Positions 1 through 5,807 of a stretch of DNA of 5,913 nt are shown here, in pieces; within the stretch, counting starts at the first letter, position 1, and each line of letters opens with the position of its first letter. A model generated the notes under the pieces. That model was not told the DNA's origin and made no database searches. It worked only from the letters and a program-made list of their open reading frames with translations. The translations under genes were made by a program, and so were the position numbers. This DNA is from JBGOUJ01 sp041477005. Lineage in GTDB: Bacteria; Acidobacteriota; Terriglobia; Bryobacterales; JACQDG01. Where the stretch lies: contig JBGOUJ010000495.1 in the NCBI GenBank assembly GCA_041477005.1, forward strand, positions 1-5,913, given 5' to 3'.

Positions 1-2
1 GC

Positions 3-401
3 CTTGGCGAGAAGTTAGGTGTCTCCCGGATTCGCTCCGACCGTGACCTTGCCGCCCTTGTTGAGAGGCGGTTGCCGGCCACCGCCATCAAAGCCCTTGT
101 CCGCGGCGGACTGTCCGATGCCGAGGTCTATCAATTGATCGTTGCTCGTAGAACGCTGGCTCATCGGGTGGCCAAGCGCCAGCCACTCTCGAAGGGGGAG
201 TCGGACAAAGCAGTACGGGTGGCCCGCATCACAGCGATGGCCGAACAGGTGTTTGGCGAGTCGGAACGGGCCTGGCGCTGGATGCGGAAACCGAAGCGCC
301 GCTTCGATGGCAAAGCACCGATGGAGATGCTGGCGACTGAAGCCGGCGCGCGCCTGGTGGAAGAGATGCTGGGGCAGATCGATGACGGTCTTGCCGCGTG
401 A
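3..401 (+). CDS. RES-Xre type toxin-antitoxin system antitoxin (DUF2384, MbcA/ParS/Xre), 5' partial
   Basis: Antitoxin of a RES-Xre type II toxin-antitoxin pair; such proteins bind the RES-domain toxin and usually repress their own promoter. The frame is open from base 3 with no stop, so the first TTG in the window (72) is internal and the true start lies upstream. The part before it (LGEKLGVSRIRSDRDLAALVE) already fits the family. The visible 132 residues show the N-terminal helical region, the RRTLAHRVA...PLSKGESDK segment typical of RES-partner antitoxins, and the C-terminal toxin-binding domain with VFGESERAWRWMRKP, a P-M-E-M-L segment and TEAGARLVEEMLGQIDDG. The TGA stop at 399-401 overlaps a GTG start at 398, the usual antitoxin-toxin overlap, but the downstream toxin appears broken. 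The family call is secure; which toxin it binds today is not known. Confidence 0.9.
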   Translation, partial: LGEKLGVSRIRSDRDLAALVERRLPATAIKALVRGGLSDAEVYQLIVARRTLAHRVAKRQPLSKGESDKAVRVARITAMAEQVFGESERAWRWMRKPKRRFDGKAPMEMLATEAGARLVEEMLGQIDDGLAA

Positions 402-619
402 CCCTTTGGCGCGTCAGTAACCGCCTGGTGCTCGAGAAATACGGTTGGGGCGACGGGCTACCGGTCGAGATCAGTCGACCCCAGCGGATCGGGATTTCGT
501 CGGGGTGGGCCAGGTGGAGCGTGACGTCTTCGATGATTACGGAGCGCGAGCTGCCCGTCAGGGGAATCTTCATAAAGGAATGGAGCGGCCTCTCCGATAT
601 TTTAGTACGCTCGGAGTAG
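398..619 (+). pseudogene. Truncated RES-domain toxin start (remnant)
   Basis: A GTG start at 398 overlaps the antitoxin stop (GTGA), as expected for a co-translated toxin. The first residues, MTLWRVSN, match the usual beginning of RES toxins, NAD+-degrading enzymes of the RES-Xre systems (typically M-T-x-W-R-I-S-N). After about ten residues the similarity ends. The RES core, with its conserved Arg, Glu and Ser residues, is absent in all three + frames, and this frame stops at 619 after only 73 codons, where a complete toxin needs roughly 150. I read it as the 5' end of a toxin gene cut by a rearrangement. The short match is supported mainly by position and order; an unrelated short ORF that only resembles a RES start is possible. 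Confidence 0.45.
421..573 (-). pseudogene. 5' fragment of an unidentified minus-strand gene
   Basis: Reading the minus strand from an ATG at 573 gives MKIPLTGSSRSVIIEDVTL and then HLAHPDEIPIRW, with almost every codon ending in G or C, as in the real genes here. Upstream on this strand is a TAAAAT box (599-604, 25 bases before the ATG), the same hexamer as before the DUF885 gene, and a purine-rich GGAGAGG (589-595), although 15 bases is long for a ribosome binding site. The frame stays open into the antitoxin gene, but protein-like character fades near the toxin remnant. The opening faintly resembles N-termini of MoxR-like AAA ATPases, but that is recollection only and no ATPase motif is present. 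It overlaps the toxin-remnant ORF on the other strand; at most one is genuine over the shared bases. Confidence 0.3.
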
Positions 620-630
620 AGCCGGACAGC

Positions 631-636
631 GGGGAG
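631..636 (+). promoter_or_regulatory. Ribosome binding site of the GalT-like gene
   Basis: GGGGAG lies 6 bases before the ATG at 643, a strong Shine-Dalgarno match with good spacing. It decides the start. The frame is open upstream to 445, but the extra 66 codons have no GalT character and contain the unrelated remnants described above. Confidence 0.75.
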
Positions 637-642
637 TCGCCT

Positions 643-1662
643 ATGTCGGAAATGCGGAAGGACATTCTATCGGGCCGCTGGGTAATCGTGGACCAGGCGA
701 CAGCGGACGAGGCGTCGCGATTTCCATTCCAGCCGTTCACCCAAGGCGCCGCCCCTTGCCCGTTTTGCGAGACCCAGGAGGCCTCCACGCCGCCGGAGGT
801 CTTCGCCCTGCGCCGCCCGGACTCGGCCGCCAACGGCCCAGGATGGACGGTCCGCGTAGTGCCTAATTTGAAGCCGCGGCTGCGGGTGGAAGGATGCTTG
901 GAGCGCCGCGCCCAGGGATTCCACGACCTCATGAATGGCGTCGGCGCCCACGAGATTATCGTCGAGACGCCGCGCCACGATCGCAGCCTGCACGATCTGG
1001 AAATCCCGGAAATCGCCGAAGTCATCCGGGCCTACGTGGCCCGCATCAACGATTTGCAGCAGGATGAGCGCCTGCGCTACGTGCTGATCTTCAAGAACCA
1101 CGGCGAAGCGGCCGGCGCCCACAGCATCTCCCACTCGATCTCGCAGTTGATGGCCTTGCCGGTGACGCCCCGCACCGTCAAGATCAAGCTGGCCGTCTCC
1201 CGCGAGTACTACGCCGAGAAGGAGCGCTGCATCTATTGTGACGTGGTCCGCCAGGAGGTCCAGGATGTGCGCCGGTTGGTAGCCGAAAACCAGGACTTCG
1301 TCGTCTTCACCCCCTTCGCCTCGCGGTTTCCCTTCGAGATGAGCATATTCCCCAAGTCGCACGCGAGCGATTTCACCCAGATCGCTTCGGCGGCGGTCGG
1401 GAGCCTCGCCGCCATCCTGCGCGACGTCTTGCGAAGACTGGACCGCGCCCTGGGCGGCCCACCCTATAACCTGACGCTGCAAAACCGGCCGCGGCTGCGC
1501 CTGAAGGAAGGCTACTGGACCACTATCGATCAGGACTTTCACTGGCACCTGGAGATCCTGCCCCAGATCTTTCCCATAGCCGGCTTCGAGTGGGCGTCCG
1601 GATTCTTCTACAACCCGGTCTCGCCGGAAACCGCCGCCCAGCGCCTCGGGGAAGTCGCGTAG
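643..1662 (+). CDS. galT: GalT-family nucleotidyltransferase (galactose-1-phosphate uridylyltransferase-like) with altered active-site motif
   Basis: 339 aa, normal for bacterial GalT. The family belongs to the HIT superfamily and moves UMP between UDP-glucose and galactose-1-phosphate (Leloir pathway, cytoplasm). Visible signatures are RKDILSGRWVIV at the N-terminus, zinc pair C39-P-F-C42, H103 in GAHEIIVETP, and FKNHGEAAGA leading into the active-site loop. Further on are a second CxxC (C196, C199), the C-terminal motif FHWHLEILP (H300, H302), and GFEWASGFFYNP near the end. The active-site loop reads H160-S-I-S-H164-S-I-S-Q168. Family members have H-x-H-x-Q, where the second His is the covalent nucleophile. 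Here that position is Ile166, while the first His and Gln remain. The loop is about one residue longer than usual and looks like a four-residue repeat. Fold assignment is secure; uridylyltransferase activity is doubtful, so the gene name is by family only. No galactose-pathway neighbour is visible. Confidence 0.85.
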   Translation: MSEMRKDILSGRWVIVDQATADEASRFPFQPFTQGAAPCPFCETQEASTPPEVFALRRPDSAANGPGWTVRVVPNLKPRLRVEGCLERRAQGFHDLMNGVGAHEIIVETPRHDRSLHDLEIPEIAEVIRAYVARINDLQQDERLRYVLIFKNHGEAAGAHSISHSISQLMALPVTPRTVKIKLAVSREYYAEKERCIYCDVVRQEVQDVRRLVAENQDFVVFTPFASRFPFEMSIFPKSHASDFTQIASAAVGSLAAILRDVLRRLDRALGGPPYNLTLQNRPRLRLKEGYWTTIDQDFHWHLEILPQIFPIAGFEWASGFFYNPVSPETAAQRLGEVA

Positions 1663-1742
1663 CATGACACCTGTCCCAACCAAGTGTCAATTCCAGCTCA
1701 TTCCGTTTCAGGCCGTTATGAATTCCCGGGCGGTAGAATGGC

Positions 1743-1908
1743 TTACCAATACTTGACGATCAGCTCCGGGTCTTCTTCACCCACTCCACCGGGTCACCCT
1801 TGGCTTCGTACTCGATTTGAGCCAGGACTTCGCTTTCGGGCTCCCGGGGCAGCCGTAGGTATACACCCGCCCGCCCACCTCTCGGCCATTCCAGTTCGAT
1901 TCCTGTCC
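1743..1908 (-). pseudogene. Decayed C-terminal fragment of an unidentified minus-strand gene
   Basis: In one minus-strand frame, bases from about 1908 down to 1763 read GIELEWPRGGRAGVYLRLP and then REPESEVLAQIEYEAKGDP, VEWVKK, ending at a TGA (1760-1762). The charged, amphipathic composition and G/C-rich third positions look coding. At the VKK the neighbouring frame continues plausibly as DPELIVKYW before a TAA at 1743-1745, so a one-base shift around 1770 probably broke the reading frame. On its 5' side the frame runs into the hairpin repeat, where it closes (in-frame TAA at 1970-1972), and no start with an RBS is seen. I do not recognise the family. It could also be a short genuine protein ending in VKKTRS. 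Confidence 0.35.
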
Positions 1909-1910
1909 GC

Positions 1911-1983
1911 CTGCCCGAAACGGCAGCCCCCGTGAGGGAGCGGTTTCCCGTTGTCCCAAAACCGCTCCCTTACGGTCGCGGCT
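1911..1983. repeat. REP-like hairpin repeat
   Basis: The core is an inverted repeat: arm 1930-1946 (CCGTGAGGGAGCGGTTT) and arm 1959-1975 (AAACCGCTCCCTTACGG), which pair over all 17 positions with a single G-U wobble around a 12-base loop. A smaller stem (CTGCC 1911-1915, GGCAG 1922-1926) lies immediately left, and AGCC (1925-1928) can pair with GGCT (1980-1983) beyond an internal loop. There is no T-run after the stem, so it is not a standard intrinsic terminator, though it could still protect or end transcripts. The GCTCCCTTACGGTCGCGGCTC sequence resembles dispersed repeats that I recall from Acidobacteria and Planctomycetes. Copy number in this genome cannot be judged from one copy. Confidence 0.7.
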
Positions 1984-2048
1984 CGGAAAATCCGCACCGT
2001 CGGTGATGCGCTGATGCAATTCATCCCGGCCTGGACCGGCACTTGCGG

Positions 2049-2054
2049 TAAAAT
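2049..2054 (+). promoter_or_regulatory. Putative -10 box for the DUF885/ATP-grasp operon
   Basis: TAAAAT ends 8 bases before the ATG at 2063, and no Shine-Dalgarno sequence is visible in between (CACAAACC). If this is a -10 element, transcription would begin within a couple of bases of the start codon, giving a leaderless or nearly leaderless mRNA. No convincing -35 box is seen at the expected spacing. Confidence 0.4.
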
Positions 2055-2062
2055 CACAAACC

Positions 2063-3847
2063 ATGTCTCTTCCACGGTGTTTTACCCTTGTCCTGCTGGC
2101 CGCGCTAGGCTGGTGGGGTTGCGGGAAGCGCCCTATGCCGGAATCGTTCACTCCGTTGGCCGAAGAATTCGTCTACCAGGGCCTCGCCCTGTCGCCCGTG
2201 GCCGCGACCGCCGCGGGCTACCACCGCCACAAGGATCCCAAGACCGGCACGGAGCTGAAGCTGGACGAGATGCTGGACGATCTGAGTCCGGCCGGCATCG
2301 AAGCCCAGCGCCGGTTTAACCGCGGCATGCGGGAGCGGCTGCGGAAGGCCGTTCAGCCGGAGCAGTTGGCGCCGGAAGACCGCGCCGACCTGGACATCAT
2401 CCAGGACCAGATCTCGATGAGCCTTCTGGATCTCGATGAGATCCAGAGCTATCGCCACAACCCGACCGGCTACGTGGAGCTGCTGGGGAACGCTCTGTTC
2501 AATCCCAACGTTCTGGACTACGCGCCGAAGCGGGAGCGGATCGGGCACATCATGGCGCGGCTCGAGAAAATTCCGGCCTTTCTGGACCAGGCGAAAAAGA
2601 ACCTCACCGATGCCCCCGAGATCTGGACCACCGTGGCGATGGAAGAGAACGACGGCAACATCAGCCTGGTCGACACCATCATCCGGGCGGGGCTGCCCGA
2701 CGACCTGCGAGGCGATTACGACCGGACAGCCAAGCCGGCGCTCGAAGCGCTGCGCAGCTTTCAGGATTTCCTCAAGAACGATCTGGCCAAGCGCGCGCAG
2801 AGCGACTGGCGCCTGGGCAGCGAGAGATACAAGAAGAAATTCCGGTACACGCTGCAGACCGATCTGGCGCCCGAGCAGGTGCTGGCCTCGGCCGAGGCGG
2901 ACTTGAAAACGGTCCGGGCGCGGATGCTGGAGCTTTCCCTGCCCCTGCACCAGAAGATGTACCCCGGCCGCCGTGACCGCGGCGATGCCAACCGGGTGAT
3001 CGAAGAGACCCTCGCCAAGATCGCCGGCCGCCATTCCAAGCTCGACGCCTACATCCCGGACGCCCGCCGCGACCTGGAGGAAGCCCGCCGGTTCGTGCGC
3101 GAGAAGGGCCTGTTGCCGCTGCCCCCGCGCGACAACCTACAGGTGATCGAGACGCCGGAATTCATGCGCGGGATCTATGCCGTGGGCGGGTTCATGCAGG
3201 CTCCGGCGCTGGAGCCGCAACTGGGCGCATTCTACTGGATCACGCCGATTCCGAAAAACTGGCCGGCCAAGCGAATCGACTCGAAGCTGCGCGAATACAA
3301 TTTCTACAAGCTGAAGCTGCTGACCATTCACGAGGCCATGCCCGGCCACTACGTGCAACTGGAATACGCCAACGACATCCAGCCCAAGACGCGGCGCCTG
3401 CTGCGGGCGGTGTTCGGCAACGGGCCCTACGTGGAAGGCTGGGCGCAGTACGCCACGCAAATGATGCTGGACGCCGGGCTCCTCGACAACTCGCCCGAGC
3501 TGCGGCTCACCTTCCAGAAGGAGGAGCTGCGGGTGCTGGCCAACGCCATCCTGGACATCCGCCTGCACACGATGGGGATGACCGACCAGGAGGCGATCGA
3601 TTTGATGGAGAAGCAGACCTTCCAGGAGCAGGAAGAGGCCACGGCCAAGCTGCGGCGGGCCAAGCTCTCCTCCTGCCAGTTGCCGACTTACCTCGTGGGC
3701 TGGAGGGACTGGCTGCGTGTCCGCGAGCGCTACCAGCAGTCGAAGGGCGCCGCTTACAAGCTGTCGGAGTTCAACGAGCAGTCGCTGAAGGAAGGCGCCG
3801 TGCCGCTGCCCGTCCTGGCCCGGCTGCTCACGGGCCAATCCCTGTAG
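2063..3847 (+). CDS. DUF885 family exported zinc metallopeptidase (probable lipoprotein)
   Basis: 594 aa, the usual size for DUF885 (PF05960) proteins, which are predicted zinc metallopeptidases, often exported. The N-terminus has the form of a signal peptide: R5, hydrophobic FTLVLLAALGWW, then G19-C20. C20 could be the lipidated Cys of a lipobox, but Trp at -3 is atypical, so plain secretion is also possible. The mature part is largely helical and charged. The catalytic signature is H423-E-A-M-P-G-H429 (family form HExxPGH), followed by E458 in YVEGWAQYATQMMLD, the expected third zinc ligand. The conserved GAFYWITPIP segment lies upstream of the HE motif. The start is the first ATG of the frame and begins the signal peptide directly; no RBS is visible. 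The gene is followed after 3 bases by an ATP-grasp gene, so it is probably first in an operon. The substrate is unknown; a small peptide or modified peptide is an inference. Confidence 0.88.
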   Translation: MSLPRCFTLVLLAALGWWGCGKRPMPESFTPLAEEFVYQGLALSPVAATAAGYHRHKDPKTGTELKLDEMLDDLSPAGIEAQRRFNRGMRERLRKAVQPEQLAPEDRADLDIIQDQISMSLLDLDEIQSYRHNPTGYVELLGNALFNPNVLDYAPKRERIGHIMARLEKIPAFLDQAKKNLTDAPEIWTTVAMEENDGNISLVDTIIRAGLPDDLRGDYDRTAKPALEALRSFQDFLKNDLAKRAQSDWRLGSERYKKKFRYTLQTDLAPEQVLASAEADLKTVRARMLELSLPLHQKMYPGRRDRGDANRVIEETLAKIAGRHSKLDAYIPDARRDLEEARRFVREKGLLPLPPRDNLQVIETPEFMRGIYAVGGFMQAPALEPQLGAFYWITPIPKNWPAKRIDSKLREYNFYKLKLLTIHEAMPGHYVQLEYANDIQPKTRRLLRAVFGNGPYVEGWAQYATQMMLDAGLLDNSPELRLTFQKEELRVLANAILDIRLHTMGMTDQEAIDLMEKQTFQEQEEATAKLRRAKLSSCQLPTYLVGWRDWLRVRERYQQSKGAAYKLSEFNEQSLKEGAVPLPVLARLLTGQSL

Positions 3848-3850
3848 CCC

Positions 3851-4864
3851 ATGAACCTGCGGCGGATCGAGCGGTATCTGCGGGGCAATCTTGCCAGCCC
3901 GGCGCATCCCAGCCCGGCTGCGGCCACCGCGGCGGGGAATTGCGGCCGGTCCTCTGTAATCTACCTCTGGCCGGTGTGGGACAACTGCTTCGCCTACGAG
4001 CTGTTGCCGGCGGCCACGCGGATTGTGGCCGATGTGGCCGACACGGTGGACGGAGTGTTAGCCCGGCTGCCCCGGGACGCCGAGACGTTCTGGTTCCATG
4101 TGGACCTTACATTCTCGGCCGGATTTCCCGCCTGCCGGGAGCGCCTGATCGAAGCGCTGCAGGAACGCGGGATCAGCATCCACAACGCCGGAGTGACCGA
4201 TATCTCCAAGGCCGCCGTGCAAAGGTATTGCCGGGAAGCCGGACTCCACACCACCGCCACCACGCGGGACGGAGACCCGGATGAATTACTGATCGTCAAA
4301 ACCAACCTGAACGCCGGCGCCTGGACCGAAAGGATCATAACGGGCGCGGAACGCCGTCGCCTGGGATTGAAGAAACCCACCACGCTGATCAAGACGACGC
4401 GCGATTACAAGGTCCTCCCGCGCAAGAAAGTCCGGCCCTCCTGGTGGGACAACCCGGAGATCTTCATCGAACGCTATGTGAACAACCGCCGGAACCGCAT
4501 CTTCCGCGTCTACTCGCTGCTCGACCGGCTGGCGGTGGCCGACGCCGTCAATCCCAAGCCGGTCAAGAAAATGGGGGACATCCCCGGCAGGCCGACCTCG
4601 CTGCTGAGGACCACCCCGCAAGGATTCACGGTGGATCAAAGAGCGAGCGATTTTCCCGATTCCGTGGTCCACGCCGCGCTCACGATGGTCCGGCGCCTGT
4701 CCTTGTCTCTCTGCTGCATGGACATCGTTATGGACGACGCCGGCCGGTGCTACATCACCGACGTCAACACTACCCCCGGCCCGAACGCCAGGCATCGCCA
4801 CGACATCATTGAATACCTGCGGGGGGCGCTCGCCGCATCCGCTCCGTGCGGGACAGCGGTGTGA
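3851..4864 (+). CDS. ATP-grasp family ligase, copy A
   Basis: 337 aa cytoplasmic protein of the RimK-like ATP-grasp class, ATP-dependent carboxylate-amine/thiol ligases that work through an acyl phosphate. Signs of the fold, in order: a pre-ATP domain (DLTFSAGFPACRERLIEAL, residues 85-103), TDISKAAVQRYC (116-127) before the A-subdomain, the nucleotide-binding Lys in ELLIVK150T, a Gly-containing loop N154-A-G-A-W-T-E, hinge E207 in IFIERYV, R219 in FRVYSLLDR, and metal-binding D291 and D304-V-N306 in DIVMDDAGRCYITDVNTTPGP. It begins 3 bases after the DUF885 stop without its own RBS, which suggests translational coupling. The first ~33 residues, Ala/Pro-rich, are absent from copy B. About half of the aligned residues match copy B by eye. 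Key residues are intact, so activity is expected; the substrate cannot be predicted. Peptide-like bond formation is the family default, not a demonstrated role. Confidence 0.8.
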   Translation: MNLRRIERYLRGNLASPAHPSPAAATAAGNCGRSSVIYLWPVWDNCFAYELLPAATRIVADVADTVDGVLARLPRDAETFWFHVDLTFSAGFPACRERLIEALQERGISIHNAGVTDISKAAVQRYCREAGLHTTATTRDGDPDELLIVKTNLNAGAWTERIITGAERRRLGLKKPTTLIKTTRDYKVLPRKKVRPSWWDNPEIFIERYVNNRRNRIFRVYSLLDRLAVADAVNPKPVKKMGDIPGRPTSLLRTTPQGFTVDQRASDFPDSVVHAALTMVRRLSLSLCCMDIVMDDAGRCYITDVNTTPGPNARHRHDIIEYLRGALAASAPCGTAV

Positions 4865-4868
4865 CGTT

Positions 4869-5789
4869 ATGCCGCCGCAGCCGGAAAAAATCGGCGGCAG
4901 CTCATGGGTGGTCTACGAGTGGCCCCCGGCGGAGGAGTCCGTGGTCACCTACGTGCTCCCTCAAGCCACCCGCATTCCGGCCGGCATCGGCGACACGGTG
5001 GAGGGAGTCTGCGCGCGTGTGCCGCCCGGCGCCCACACCTTCCTGTTCCACCTGGATCTGACGTTCACCGCAGGCTTCCCGATCTGCCGGCAAGCGCTGA
5101 TCGAGGCGCTCCAGGCGCGGGGGCTGCGGCTTCTGAACGCGGCGGTTACGGACATCTCCAAGCGCACGACCCAGCGGTATTGCCAGCAACTCGGACTTCT
5201 CAGCACGGCGGCCGCCCGGGAAGGAGACCCGGAGGAGCTGCTGATCGTCAAGACAGACCACAACGCCGGCGCGTGGACGGAAAAACATCTGAGCCGGAGC
5301 CAGCGGCGGCAGCTCGGATTCGACGATCCTTCGCCGGTGATCCGGGGCCCGCTCAGCTACAGGATCGTCCCTCGCCGCAAAGTGCGGCCGAAGTGGTGGG
5401 AGGACCCGCGGCTTGTCGTAGAACGATATATCCAGAACCGGGACGACCACTACTACAAGCTCTACGTATTGTTGGACCGGTTCGGGGTGGCGGATGTGAT
5501 TGTTCCGGGCCGGATTAAGAAGGCGAAGAACTCGAGGAGAACTTTCTCGCTGCTCACGGCTTCCGGCGGACCGATCGAGACCGTGTTCCAGGGAAACGAC
5601 TATCCGGAAAACCTGGTCAGCCAGTCGCTCGAGCTGATCCGTCACCTGCAACTATCTTTTGGCGTGCTGGACGCGATGGTGGACCAGGACGGGAATTGCT
5701 ACATCGTGGACGTCAACCCCACCCCCGGCCCTCCCGTCCCGAATCAAGAGATCCTGCAGGAGCACCTGCGCGGCGCCGCCCGCGACTGA
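4869..5789 (+). CDS. ATP-grasp family ligase, copy B (paralogue of copy A)
   Basis: 306 aa from the ATG at 4869, 4 bases after the stop of copy A. The frame is open back to an ATG at 4809, but those 20 codons overlap copy A and have no counterpart in it. No clear RBS; coupling to copy A is likely. ATP-grasp landmarks: DLTFTAGFPICRQALIEAL (63-81), TDISKRTTQRYC (94-105), Lys128 in LLIVKTD, N132-A-G-A-W-T-E, hinge E185 in VVERYI, K197 in YYKLYVLLDR, D268, and D281-V-N283 in YIVDVNPTPGP. With copy A it shares an unusual motif before the hinge, PRRKVRPKWWEDP (here 168-180) against PRKKVRPSWWDNP, probably a family-specific substrate or nucleotide loop. The copies differ most at 211-245. Conserved catalytic residues in both suggest two active enzymes acting on different steps or substrates, or forming a heteromer. 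Substrate unknown. Confidence 0.8.
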   Translation: MPPQPEKIGGSSWVVYEWPPAEESVVTYVLPQATRIPAGIGDTVEGVCARVPPGAHTFLFHLDLTFTAGFPICRQALIEALQARGLRLLNAAVTDISKRTTQRYCQQLGLLSTAAAREGDPEELLIVKTDHNAGAWTEKHLSRSQRRQLGFDDPSPVIRGPLSYRIVPRRKVRPKWWEDPRLVVERYIQNRDDHYYKLYVLLDRFGVADVIVPGRIKKAKNSRRTFSLLTASGGPIETVFQGNDYPENLVSQSLELIRHLQLSFGVLDAMVDQDGNCYIVDVNPTPGPPVPNQEILQEHLRGAARD

Positions 5790-5807
5790 CTGGCGGGGTG
5801 TGGGCGA

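Larger units (their letters stand above)
1663..2062. other. 400-base intergenic region with gene remnant and repeat, no intact gene
   Basis: No convincing intact gene lies between the GalT-like stop and the DUF885 start. From left to right it holds a short interrupted palindrome (TGACAC at 1665-1670, GTGTCA at 1684-1689), a minus-strand gene tail that looks decayed (1743-1908), a REP-like hairpin repeat (1911-1983), and about 80 bases ending in the putative DUF885 promoter. On the minus strand just right of the repeat, one frame reads DELHQRITDGADF, which could be another scrap of the same decayed gene. The + strand ORF here has an arbitrary composition rich in Pro and Ser and no RBS. Confidence 0.6.

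Noticed and set aside
667..1683. Long minus-strand ORF opposite the GalT-like gene
   Set aside because: Antisense shadow typical of GC-rich coding DNA; the + frame has clear family motifs and an RBS.
1665..1689. Interrupted palindrome TGACAC-13 bases-GTGTCA just after the GalT-like stop
   Set aside because: Only 6 paired bases, not GC-rich and no T-run, so neither a terminator nor an operator can be supported.
1734..1739. TAGAAT as a second -10 promoter box
   Set aside because: No convincing gene follows on the + strand and no -35 box is present.
1891..1910. tRNA T-arm-like string (GTTCGATTCC)
   Set aside because: The flanking bases do not form a T-stem, and no acceptor stem, D-arm or anticodon arm can be drawn around it.
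1684..1935. + strand ORF of 83 codons between the GalT-like gene and the repeat
   Set aside because: Pro/Ser-rich arbitrary composition, no RBS, and it runs across the minus-strand gene remnant; more likely a chance frame.
2105..3907. Two long minus-strand ORFs opposite the DUF885 gene
   Set aside because: Low-complexity Gln/Leu/Arg-rich shadows of the + strand gene with no recognisable domain.
4902..5651. Long minus-strand ORF opposite ATP-grasp copy B
   Set aside because: Antisense shadow; the + strand frame carries the ATP-grasp motifs and matches copy A.
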